From positions 2,922,442 to 2,963,144 of the forward strand of contig BFEA01000025.1 of NCBI GenBank assembly GCA_003427395.1: DNA of 40,703 nucleotides, given 5' to 3'. The position numbers and the translations under genes were made by a program. Below are positions 21,995 through 31,399 of this stretch, one piece after another; the first letter of the stretch is position 1, and every line of letters starts with the position of its first letter. The notes under the pieces are model-generated. The model was not told where the DNA came from. It saw only the letters and a program-made list of their open reading frames with translations, and searched no databases. This DNA comes from Chara braunii. Taxonomy: Eukaryota; Streptophyta; Charophyceae; Charales; Characeae.

Positions 21995-22057
21995 TTCGGA
22001 TTTGAACTTGGATCCATATTTACACAGTCCGCCTGTACCAATCTGAGCTATGCCCGC
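21995..22057 (-). pseudogene. tRNA-derived sequence with good A and B boxes (SINE head)
   Basis: On the minus strand GGGCATAGCTCAGATTGGTA carries a perfect A box (TAGCTCAGATTGG, plus-strand 22038-22050). AAGTTCAAATCC (21999-22010) is a good B box, at a normal distance for a tRNA-type promoter. The acceptor ends do not pair, so this is a SINE or a tRNA pseudogene. Its 5' half is repeated in tandem next to it. Confidence 0.6.
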
Positions 22058-22270
22058 AGGTGCTGGTTTCACACGCCTATTTTCAACATTTCACGAGTGT
22101 ACGAACTGAGCTAGGCCCACCGACGGCTGTTCCACAGGCCTATTTCATACAGTCCGCGGGTGTACCAGTCTGAGCTAAGTCCTCAGGTGCTGGTCCCACA
22201 GGCTTGTTTCACACAATCCATGGGTGTATCGGTCTGAGCTAGGTCCTCAGGTGTTGGTCCCACAGGCCTG
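22021..22270 (-). repeat. Tandem repeats of 63-64 bp, each carrying a tRNA 5' half (A box)
   Basis: The block TGTAC(C/G)A(A/G)TCTGAGCTA, the A box on the opposite strand, recurs with TGAGCT at 22044, 22107, 22171 and 22235, that is every 63, 64 and 64 bases. It is followed each time by a GTGCTGGT(C/T)CCACAGGCCT-like segment. Only the first unit is attached to a B box. It looks as if the 5' half of a SINE was amplified in tandem. Confidence 0.75.
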
Positions 22271-22370
22271 GTCACACCCAACCCTCTCACTTTTCGCATT
22301 AGGCCGAGGTTACCGGCGGTGTATCCCCTTGCCATGGCTGCCCAGGTCTATTCCACCACCCCGCGGGTCC

Positions 22371-22447
22371 CGGTGCAGATCTTGACAATAGTAGCAAATG
22401 AGAACTTTGAAGGCTGAGGTGGAGAAGGGTTCCACGTAAAACAGCAG
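22371..22447 (+). pseudogene. Large-subunit rRNA fragment in copy B
   Basis: GGTGCAGATCTTG, TAGTAGCAAAT, GAGAACTTTGAAGGCTGAGG, TGGAGAAGGGTTCCACGT and AACAGCAG follow LSU rRNA order; a short TATTC-containing stretch is missing in the middle. It overlaps the rRNA piece of copy A by about 45 bases and continues about 35 bases further downstream, where copy A has poly(A). The flanks on both sides (22275-22370 and 22448-22720) are not recognisably rRNA. Confidence 0.75.
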
Positions 22448-22724
22448 CCTGGGCACTGCGGCCACTGCCCTGGTGCCCCCGCCCAGGCATAGTCCATCGT
22501 CTTCCTGGTCTCAACGGGCATGCTCACACACAACTCTCTTGCAGCAGACGGTGGGCAGCGGACCTTATACCGCAACGACCCCCCGCCACCCAGGCTTCTT
22601 TCCGCCTCGTGGGCTAATCACTCATCGGTTCACATGCACGTTGAACTCCTCAATCCGAGTATCAAGACGACCAGATAGAGGAATTTTGCCAGCGTCCAGG
22701 ACATGCCGAAACCCGAGCGAGCCT

Positions 22725-22860
22725 GCAAAAAAAAAAAAAAAAAAAAACCTGTGCTTGAGGTCCTTGACTGCCGAGACGGTCACCCATGTCCGACAAAGTA
22801 GTAGCCTAGCCAGGCCCGTGGGGTCCGACGTCGGTCTCGGAACCGATCGCCGGATCAAAG
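22725..22860 (-). other. Poly(A) run and a weak 5S-rRNA-like segment
   Basis: A run of about 21 A lies at 22726-22746 (T on the minus strand). Just upstream on the minus strand CTACTACTTTGTCGGACATG, then GGTGACCGTCTCGGCAGTC, resembles the 5S rRNA internal promoter region (TAGTACT..GGATGGGTGACC...GGGAAGTC). The match is loose and could be chance. Confidence 0.25.
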
Positions 22861-22925
22861 ATAAAAAAAAATAAAAGTAAAAAAAAGTAAATAATAATAA
22901 TAATAATAAAATAAATATAAACGCG
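22861..22925. repeat. A/T-rich simple repeats, including (AAT)n
   Basis: Runs of A broken by single T, then about seven AAT/ATA units. Confidence 0.85.
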
Positions 22926-23159
22926 GGGGAACACAAAATAAGTAAGGGAACTAGGGGCCGTGCGTCCCGTCGGCCTGCAACGCCGCGTCCTGCTAGGCTG
23001 CCCATGGTTGCGCCTCGCCGTCGATACCCCATGCACGCCGCTCACCTGGGCGAGGACCTAAACTTCCTCCCGCTTGCGCGGCGTCAACTGGACGAGGTTG
23101 CACTGGTGTGACTTGCAAAAAACACGCCAAATATCCTTGTAAGGGTATTTGGTACGACA

Positions 23160-25211
23160 CTGCTCAAAAGATCAAGCCTCACTACTTCTCCCTCCGATTA
23201 TAGCACTTGCTCCTTGCAGACCCTTGCCGACAAGATAAACAACCTCACCATACACGCTTAGGGTGGTGTCGTCCCGTCATGTTCTGGTGAACCCACTTGA
23301 CACAAAAATAGCTCGGGATTCACCCCCTACCTTTTGTGGCATGCAGTAGCTGCTTCCTTCATAGGCCATGGTCTGACAAGGCTCAAATACTTTCCTCTTA
23401 TTCAATAGTAGTGTAGTCATTTTATCACAGAGGATTAGACAATAACACCCCACTATGGACCAGGAACATAGTTTCGGCGTGGGTCTCACTACTACCTACA
23501 AGACAAAATTATAACTTTTTTAAAGCCATCTTTTAGGGAAACAAATAACATAGGATTGCACCCTCCCTTGGGGTAGACCTTCACACATCGACCATTCTAT
23601 GAGAAAAAAATTATCTCAAGAAAGCGGTCACTCCATTCACCTCTGAATCCGCATCAGACGTGAATTTTGCGTAATGCCTCTACCCCTTTTGAAGAGCAAT
23701 CTAAACGCATGAGCTTACCAGGAAGTCATAGACAAATAACTAGACTTGAGAATCTCGTATAAATCATGGCAGTTTGATAAGTTCAAGTACGTATCTCAGA
23801 TAAATAACCCATGCGTAATATTCATGAAACGGATAATCATTAGATGAAATAACATCAGTCACATAGTCTCATATAAATAAACAGTAAACAGGCTTACTCA
23901 AATAATATCTGACATATACGGGTGAGCTCAATATATAACTCAAGATAAATGTCATAAGAAGAGAATAGTCTCAAGTCCTTAGTTCCGACTCCATAGATTC
24001 AAGTGGATGGTTCCAACCTGGAAAGGTTCAAGCAAGGGTCCAACATCAACTACATCGCATTGCCCTTTCGAATGTAGGCAAAAATAGTATAAGGGTTAGC
24101 CCCTATGTTGCATAACGTGCACGTACGGGGGCTTTCCATACGAAACGTACAGGCAATATATGTACGGGATCTGTACGGGAACCTGTACGGAAACCTGTAC
24201 GTCTTGTACGCCCCCGTATGAAAAAAAAAAAAAAAAAAAAAACAATCATAAAAAAAAGCCGAAAAAAAAAAGTGATGCAACAACACAAAACAAGCAACAT
24301 TTGGTCGAGCATCATCTTCGGATTCTTATTAAAAGTTGAGAAAAAAAAAAAATACCGAATTAAAAAATAATAATAATATTAAAAAAAATGCGTACGGGGC
24401 CCCTAACGTACGGGTAGCGTACGAGTACAAGAGTACAAATCCGTACTCGTACGAGGGTGCGTACAAGTGGCAACTCAGGTTAGCCCATTCACTTGTTACT
24501 TTGACTTCCCCTAGGATTAGATATCTCTCTCGCGGAGAAGGTACTATGCAGACCTATTACGTCCCGTAGTCGTTTCCACTGAGGTCATAACACGGTATTC
24601 CCTACACATATCTTCCGCCTTATACGTCTAGTTTAAAACACATCATGCGGGGTATGTCTCACTCCTTCATGGCCATATAGTTCGAACAACCGCTTAGAAC
24701 CCAGACTCGAGGATCCCAATTCATGCTCATAAAAGACTTCCTTAGTCTGACTCTCTTTGAAGTCCCTCGATGACTTCTAACATAATAAACTCCCTTACTC
24801 ATCCTCGACCTCACTCTAATGTAAAAGTACCAAGTTACTCTTATGACCACTCATATAACTCTTTTGACCGTAATAGGCACCTTATAAGGCCAACTTCCAC
24901 AATAATCAAGCTTAGTCAGACATACAAAGCATCGTTCAGACTCGTCAACTATCTGGGTCAGAAGAGGTACCAACTCCAACTACCATCATACTAGTCAGAG
25001 TACGTGAACGCATACTCATAACGTCTACCTCTCGCGCCACCCTCACTGCACTAGTCAAAACCAACTCACACAATCAACTCTCACTCGCTCTCTATCCAAT
25101 ACCACAAATCGACTAACCATAAGAGCCAAAAAAAACCTTCTCATTTTGCCTAATCCTCACATTCTCATACCCGAATGTCGTTCCACCAAGGACAACGGTA
25201 GGCAACCGTTA
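23160..25211. other. Short spacer between copies B and C
   Basis: About 2 kb, AT-rich, with words such as CTCAGATAAAT that recall the 9656-11867 spacer. It holds one MITE (24103-24478). I find no gag, protease, reverse transcriptase or integrase motif. If B and C are LTRs of one element, its interior has been almost completely deleted. Confidence 0.5.
24103..24478. mobile_element. hAT-like MITE packed with GTAC motifs
   Basis: The 376-bp segment is flanked by GTTAGCCC at 24095-24102 and 24479-24486. The ends are inverted repeats: left CTATGTTGCA, right (reverse complement) CTGAGTTGCC, agreeing at 7 of 10 positions. Both halves carry many CGTACG/GTACGGG motifs; I count 15 GTAC within the element, pointing in both orientations. 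Two A-rich runs (24221-24242 and near 24340) sit in the centre. Eight-base duplications fit hAT transposons, whose subterminal regions often hold repeated transposase-binding motifs. No transposase is present. Confidence 0.7.
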
Positions 25212-25229
25212 TCCCCGACAACGGCGCCA
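25212..25229 (-). promoter_or_regulatory. Primer-binding-site-like sequence next to copy C
   Basis: The minus strand reads TGGCGCCGTTGTCGGGGA. This is one base away from TGGCGCCGTTGCCGGGGA, the sequence that follows the 5' LTR in many plant Tat/Athila-type gypsy elements and primes minus-strand DNA synthesis from a tRNA. Its position, directly beyond the end of the giant repeat and on the same strand as the gag-like gene and the integrase fragment, is the main reason to call the giant repeat an LTR. Confidence 0.65.
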
Positions 25230-27961
25230 CCTTTCAAGCGCATCGGTACCACACCGCGCAGGGAGGGACCCTCCCGGCCGCGTCACGCAGAAGTTGGTAT
25301 ATTCCTCATCGCGATACACATGGAGCTTCCGCAAGCCGCTCCAGCCGGGTGCGCCAGCCATACGTCTCGCGAACCCCTGCGATAGGATAGGGCCAACACG
25401 AGGTACAACTTACCTCCACCTTACGAGAGTTGTCACCTCCCTTCGGTGGGCATATCCCCGCCGAGTCACCAGTCCATAGTACGAAACTTAATCAGTTGCA
25501 ATCGCAAAGGTGGACTAGCCGATGACGTTTCTCATTCGCTGTAGCATAGGGGCTACGCGTGGTCCCACGCCTCTATCGAACCCGCACGCGAACCGACACA
25601 CTGGGGGGCTGAAGTCCCAAGCGCGACTCGTCGTCGGTTGATTAGGACGCATCTCACGTACCACACGTTACACCACAACACTCACATACATAGAACGAAT
25701 AAAAAAACAAACAACACTACTAGTCTCTTTTCATAGTCATACCATTGCCTTCAGACGAGGAAAATCGGATGGGCAACGCGCGCGAGACTTAGTATAAAAT
25801 TGTGCAGACGCAGGGTCTTCCCACATCGACTAGCAATACATGCTTACGCAAGCGGTCGCAATGATGGCGTACTATGTAGTATCCATAACCACGCGGTCCT
25901 TGATAACCTCGAGGGTCGCGCTCGACACTCAAGTGACGGCTAACACGCGCTTTGAGGGGTTAATCTTGCGGAGAGTTGATGATACACAGGATCATACCTG
26001 TGGCGGCAATCGTCTCTTATCGCCCTGGAGACCAGCTCCATCATATAGGGTATGAAGAGAAATAAAAAGGTTTCACTTTGACGACTGCCACTGACTACAC
26101 CGTTCAACTATATAAAACTCTAAAAAACAAAGGATAAAAGGGGATCTCCCCTTTCTCTCAAAATATAATTTGTTCAACCTTTACACACGGTCACAGTAGG
26201 CCACGCGAAACACTCAAGGCATATGTATTCACATATGACATATATATATAGAGAGAGAGGGTTATAAATATGTGACGATCACATCTCACAATCACAGTGG
26301 GACTCCTCTCAGCCATATATATATATATATATGTGATCGCAGACATTCAAATCCAGAGTTCGAACCATAAAACATACCTGCAATCACATCAAAGATTCAA
26401 CCAAAAGTCCATGCACTACATGGGGTCAACTTCAACTATTCTCTGCGCTCACAACCCTCGCTTTAGCCATACAAGCCTCACTCTTTGTGCAACTTTCAAA
26501 ATAAAATACTCAGTATCTTTGTTAAATGACAATTCAAGTAAGTCCGGGTAAAAACACAAGGAAACAATTCAAATCACAGGGCTAAAGCTTTTAGGTTGAG
26601 TGGCAAGAGTGGATTGGAGTTTAATCATAAACCGACGAATTGACAACCGACATGTTATCAGTGATAACAGTAGATACTCCTCGTAGGATCAAGCTGAAAC
26701 TAGTCCAAATCTTGAATCAGAACGATCAAGAGGAACCTGTACCATAAAACATGTCAATCTCCAAGCTAAATCATCAGTGTATGGGGAATAAATCTCCATG
26801 GCACATTCTTACTCAAAACTACCTGCCAACTAAGTCTAAGTCCACCCCTTAGCCAGTGTCCAAAGAAAAGGTAGACCCTTGTCAGAATCTCCCCTATTCA
26901 GGGTGGATTATGAGAATCGTCACCTGTCAAAATATAACCTAACTCCACTAAACTAAAGAAATTTCGGCAGCGCTTCCCGTAGGAAAAGTGTCTTTTCAAA
27001 ATTTATATTAGCTCGAATATAAAAACTGAAATAGCCTCAAATTTTGAAAAGTCGAATTTTGTCTAACTCCCTGACTTAGTAAAAATTTGGGCAACATCTC
27101 CTTTAGAAAAGTAGATTTTTCCAGCTTTATACTAAGTCCAATAAGAACTCAAATAAAGTTTGAGTTCCACCAAGACAAAATTTAACTAACTCCTTAGTTT
27201 TGTAGAAATTTTGGCAGTGCTTTCCGTAGAGAAAGTAGTTTTCCAAAAGTTATACGAGGCAGAGTTCGCAACTGGGATTTTTAGGAATATTTGTACCTGA
27301 CCTAACCACACTCTCTTTGAAAACCAACCACCCATACCCACTGTATACCTAGTCTGCCGAACCCTTTACATATCTCCACCTGCTTAAAAAAAAAAGGTAT
27401 ACCCAAACCTACCCTACTTGAACCTCTTCATCATGTAACTGGCCATACCTACCAGGAACAATTTTTTTTAAAACCACCTATGGCCACCTGAACCCAAAGC
27501 GTTTGTTAGCCACCCATACCCTACCCTACCCAAGTTTTTTTTACCTATACCCACCCGTACCCACCCATAATTGTATGCNCCCNCCCGTAACCNCCCGTGC
27601 TCCTCNCCCNCCCNCCCTAACCGCCTATAACCACTTCTAACTGTCCTTAACTACCCCTAACTGTCTCTAACCGCCCCTAATTGTCTTTAACAGGCCCCAA
27701 TTGTCCTCAACCCCCTGAACGTCACAAAATTGACGTGGTAATTTTTGTTATTATTAATATTATATATATATATATATGGCAGTTCTGTTTGTGACGATAT
27801 ATATATATATATATTTTCGAGATGTGGCAGTTGCGGCAGCTACTGCCGCAACAATAACAGTTGTTACATCTGGTCACTTTGATGCTGCTACGGATGCATC
27901 TGGTGCTACAACAGCCTGTGAAACTTGTATAGCATCTGCAAATGCAAAACCCTTTGGTTTG

Positions 27962-27962
<1 letters not shown>

Positions 27963-28012
<50 letters not shown>
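27963..28012. repeat. (CA)n microsatellite
   Basis: About 25 perfect CA units. Confidence 0.97.
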
Positions 28013-28014
<2 letters not shown>

Positions 28015-28167
28015 AATATTACATACACAGATTTACACACATATGAAACTAGTCTGAAAATTTAAAAAATAAAAATTAAAAATTGAAGAGAGAGAAAATT
28101 CACCCTTGCGAGAAAAAACGTTTGCTTCATGGGAAAGCGAGAAATTTGAAATATAAGAAACCATCTC

Positions 28168-28168
<1 letters not shown>

Positions 28169-28217
<49 letters not shown>
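28169..28217. repeat. Poly(T) run, 49 bases
   Basis: Uninterrupted T run. Its length is probably unreliable in the assembly. Confidence 0.95.
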
Positions 28218-28223
<6 letters not shown>

Positions 28224-28891
28224 AAAAGCGTCACGCTTGAACAAAAATACAAAACCCGCAAAGCTACAAGACTCGCATCGGGTAAACCACGGTTACCCGA
28301 TGGAAACCTCTACCCGTCCGTACCCACCTTTTTTTTTTTTTTGGCACCCGAACCTGCCCATACCTGTCTATTTTTTTTTCTGGCCACCCATACCCGTTTT
28401 GTTTTTTTACGCTTACCCCTACCTACCCCTATCCACCCATGATCTCCTAAAACGGCAATTGAGCCCTTACCCACCCATGTTCTCCTACGCTTAATTTTGT
28501 AAAAATTTTGGTAGCGCTTCCCGTAGAGAAAGTAACTTTTCAAAAGTTTTACGAGACAAAGTTTAAAAATCTATAAATAACTTTCCAAAAGTTCAATTTT
28601 GTCTAAGATTTAGCAAAAATTTGGTCAGCACTCCCTTTGGAAAACGAGACTTTTCAGATTTTTACTAAGCCATACATAAAATTTAGACAAGCTGAACTTT
28701 GAAAAGTCAAAATATGACTAACTCTTTGGTTTTGTAGAAATTTCGGCAGCGCTTCCCATAAAGAAAGTAGCTTACCAAGATTTATACAAGACCAAGTATA
28801 ACAAAAGATCCAAGAAAATGAAAAAATTTACCTAAGTAAAATAAACTTAGCTCAGAAAATGCAAGAATTGATACTAACTTCTATGACTCTA

Positions 28892-29253
28892 TGTAGCGAG
28901 CCTCTATCTGCCCTGGCCTACAACCAAGGCCTATTCGGCTATTTGCCAGTTCGGCCTGTGGGACCAGGCCGTGGCCTGATCCCATAGGCCGTGTACTATT
29001 CCAGTCCAGTCCAATCCTGCCCGGTACCACTGTCGGTACCAGGCCAGTCCAGTCCAGTCCAAGTCAGTACGTTGGGGTTATACCCCAACTGCAGTCTGTT
29101 TTTCATCATTCTTCACTTTTGCACATCTTCGAGTACGTGCGTGTTGAGTCTGCGTCGGAGTTGTGTTTTCCCTTTCAGCTCCATCTCTACCTCCTCCTTT
29201 GTCAACCCTTCTTCTCCATCCTCACGGACCGCCATCCCGACAGGTCCGACACA
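28892..29253 (+). repeat. 5' LTR of the chromovirus (362 bp)
   Basis: Runs from TGTAGCGAGCCTC to GGTCCGACACA. It contains an internal CAGTCCAGTCCAGTCC repeat that has one 5-base unit more than the 3' LTR. Directly preceded by CTCTA. Confidence 0.92.
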
Positions 29254-29254
29254 T

Positions 29255-29266
29255 TGATATTAGAGT
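29255..29266 (+). promoter_or_regulatory. Decayed primer-binding site (initiator tRNA-Met type)
   Basis: TGATATTAGAGT differs from the common plant primer site TGGTATCAGAGC at three positions, all G-to-A or C-to-T. It starts two bases after the 5' LTR. Confidence 0.75.
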
Positions 29267-29522
29267 GGGAACGGTCCCCGCTCCAACCCGCCCACCCTCC
29301 CGTAACAGGGAGAAATCGGTGTAATCTCGGTAGCGGGATTTTCAGGGTTTCGCAGGGTGAAAACAGCGAAATCGCGGTAAAAAAACGGCAGCGTGCAGAG
29401 GCGGACACGTGGCAAAAAAAAGGAGCTGCCACCACGACGCGTGCGTGCAAGCGCCAAGGCCGCCTCACGGGGGCGCGTGCCACACGCCGACGCTGCCCCG
29501 CTGCCCCGCCCGCCCCGCTCTT

Positions 29523-29622
29523 GGATTATTATTATCAAGATCTGGGATGCTGCAGCTGCCAGGGTTTGAACCTGGGAAGCTGCTGCTCATGCACGGCCAA
29601 TGTCTTAACACACTGGCCAAAG
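29523..29622 (-). pseudogene. tRNA-derived SINE head in the chromovirus leader
   Basis: The minus strand carries an A-box TGGCCAGTGTG (29609-29619), a B box GGTTCAAACCC, and a perfect T-arm (CCAGG, 7-base loop, CCTGG; 29559-29575). The tail ends in ATAATAATAATCC, as SINE tails often do. Acceptor pairing is absent. It lies between the primer site and gag, so it is either a later insertion or an old part of the leader. Confidence 0.55.
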
Positions 29623-29649
29623 CCACAATATGAGTTGATATTGTGGCTT
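29620..29649. other. Perfect 12-bp hairpin
   Basis: AAGCCACAATAT (29620-29631), loop GAGTTG, ATATTGTGGCTT (29638-29649). It abuts the 5' side of the SINE head. Confidence 0.85.
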
Positions 29650-31399
29650 GCTGCTGTTGAAAAGGTGGCACAACAGCTATTTGCTCGCCCCCCCGTCGGT
29701 GAGCGGCGAGCAACGTGCGGGAAGGCAACTATTTGCCCCCCTCCCCCCCGGCAGTGGGTGGTGGGTGTTGCTGCCTGCGCACGTGGCTGGCACGTGCTGC
29801 CTCTCTGCAGTGCCACGTGGCAGCTTGCTGTGGATCTTGAAGACCCCCCTGGCTATGGGGCTGCACTTCAGTGACATCTGGGTGGCTGATCAAGATCTCA
29901 TCCCACCCCAGATTTCTTTTATTGCAGTGGCATCAAACCAGCAACAGCTTGAAGGTCAAGATCCTGGGGATCTTGGTAGTGCTCTGCTCTTGGTCACGCA
30001 AGAGTTTGGTATCACCATCCTACAACTAACCCACTCTCCCCCAACCTCTCTTCTCCTTCCCTCCCATCATTTAATCATCTTTTCTAACCCTACCACTACT
30101 CTCTCCTCCTACCTCCCTCTTCACTCATCTTCCACAACCTTTTTCTCTCCTCTCCTCCCCACTCACCATCTTCTACTAATCTCATCTACTCCCCTCCACC
30201 TTTTCTGTATCCTTCTCTCCCATTCTACCACCCTCCTCTCCCTTTCCCCCCCCTAACTACAACCCCATCACTTCCCCTATCTCCCCCTTCACTGTTTTTC
30301 TCTTTCTCACCTATTTCTCTCTTTTCTTTTTACTTTTTCATCCCCCCTCCCCACCAACTTCGAAAATTTTCTGTTTTTCTTCTTTTTATCTTTCTTTTGA
30401 TTTATATTTCTTTTTTTTTCCAAAATTTCGAATTATCTTATTCCCCACCTTCTTTTCTTATTTTCTGATTTATTTCATTTCATTTTTTAATTTTTTTGAA
30501 AATTCGAATTTCTTTGCAGCACCCTCAAATCTGATTAGGAGATTAGTCATTCTTGCTTTCGACACACATTTTGCCCCCGTGAGGGTAATCAAAGTGCTGC
30601 CGAAATTTTCTGTTTTTTTTTTTTACTTAATCTTTTCAGCACATTTCGACCCCTTGAGGTTAACGAAGTGCTGGCAAAAATTTTCTAATTTCACTTAGTC
30701 TTTCTTCTTGACGGCACACTTCGACCCCATGGGGGTAACGAAATGCTGCCAAAAATTTTGAAAAAAAACAACACTTAGTTTCTCTTCACCCCCCTCTATA
30801 CTTATTTATTTATTTATTTATTTATTTATCTAAAAATTATCATTTGCGGCATTCTAAAACCTAGTGTGCTTCTCTTAGTCTCTCCTTCCTCTTTGCACCT
30901 TCGTTACCCCGTTGGGATAGGAAAATGCTGCCAAAAAATTATAAAACAATACGTATTCTTTCTCTTCTCACCTTTTGCTTATTTCTTTCTTTCTTTCTTT
31001 TTATTATTTTATTTTATTTTATTTTATTTTTATCTCAAAATTTCATTGTTTATTTTATTTTCTCTCTCCCTCCCTTCCATGTTTATTATTTTCTTTTCTT
31101 GATTAGGTCACCGCTACCCTCATCTAACCACCCAAACCCCGGTTAGGGTTTTCTCAGGGTTTTTCTAGGGTTTAGGGTTCTCCTAACCCCCCCTACTATC
31201 CCGCCTCCTCCCGTTGGGCACCCTGGCCCCGAATGGCTCCTCTTCCCTCGACCGGATTCGTGCCACCACCTCACGCGCGGCCCGCTGGTCACGGGGCGAG
31301 CCGACCCACGACTACCCACTCCGCTCTCGCGGTCCCCTTCCTCTTACCGGTGGTCCCCTATCCCCATACCACAACCCATCTCTTCCCCCACCTCCCACC
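29650..31399 (+). other. Long chromovirus leader, pyrimidine-rich
   Basis: No gag-type coding is seen here. 30000-30330 is almost pure C/T with short CTCCC and CATC words. 30801-30828 is (TTTA)n, and 30980-31030 has TTTC and TTTTA runs. 31135-31190 holds several AGGGTTT motifs (telo-box-like), which occur in promoters and leaders of plant translation genes. Open frames of 251 and 202 codons that start in the LTR or leader are attributed to low stop density. Confidence 0.6.
30559..30932 (+). repeat. Four repeated stem-loops in the chromovirus leader
   Basis: Each unit reads approximately CAGCACACTTCGACCCC-ATG-GGGGTAACGAAGTGCTGCC followed by (A)AAATTTT. Units lie at about 30559-30601, 30637-30673, 30712-30750 and 30893-30932. 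The arms pair imperfectly (GGCA.ACTTCG.ACCCC with GGGGT.CGAA.TGCTGCC), and changes between units often keep pairing. Repeated structured units ahead of gag could serve in RNA packaging or translation; that is inference. Confidence 0.75.

Larger units (their letters stand above)
14730..23159 (-). repeat. Giant LTR-like repeat, copy B (the most diverged)
   Basis: About 8.4 kb and collinear with copy A. 14815-16920 matches 700-3020; 18330-18610 matches 4450-4750; 20590-21560 matches 7100-8110; 22371-22425 matches the conserved rRNA block at 8512-8558; 23120-23159 matches the terminal hairpin end of copy A. By eye it is clearly less similar to A than A is to C. It holds its own minisatellite, a tRNA-derived tandem array, poly(A) and (CT)n tracts, and no recognisable gene. 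18640-19590 has no detectable feature beyond short GC-rich open frames. Its left boundary is approximate. Confidence 0.55.
27258..28495. mobile_element. Insertion in copy C with CCCACC(C)-type arrays and microsatellites
   Basis: It lies between array units of copy C. The left part (27300-27720) and right part (28300-28490) both consist of degenerate A(C)CCACCCATACCC units, mixed with T runs and, at 27600-27720, CCCTAACxGxC units resembling degenerate telomere-type repeats. The middle holds two TA tracts, (CA)n at 27963-28012 and a run of 49 T at 28169-28217. The flanks repeat about 60 bases of the 122-bp unit on each side. No gene is seen. Six isolated Ns at 27579-27614 mark poor base calls. 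Its class is unknown. Confidence 0.45.
25230..28891 (-). repeat. Giant LTR-like repeat, copy C, first part
   Basis: 25312-27257 and 28495-28886 match 673-2900 of copy A closely, for example the ATATAGAGAGAGAGGGTTAT stretch at 26244 and 1652. A small deletion removes sequence matching about 1340-1390 of copy A. The repeat is interrupted by a 1.2-kb insertion (about 27258-28495) and then by the chromovirus, which entered at CTCTA; copy C resumes at 39219. Confidence 0.7.

Noticed and set aside
21995-22057. Functional tRNA gene
   Set aside because: A and B boxes are good, but the acceptor ends do not pair and the T-arm is irregular.
29523-29622. Functional tRNA gene
   Set aside because: The T-arm is perfect, but the acceptor stem is absent and the anticodon arm is only three base pairs.
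29537-29899. ATCAAGATCT at two places as a target duplication of a 340-bp SINE
   Set aside because: The tRNA-like head is not at the expected end of such an element, and the ten-base match may be chance.
29119-30256. Overlapping 251- and 202-codon open frames near the left end of the chromovirus
   Set aside because: One begins inside the LTR and runs through the primer site and an antisense SINE head; the other lies in the C/T-rich leader. Neither has a domain, and the composition explains the absence of stops.
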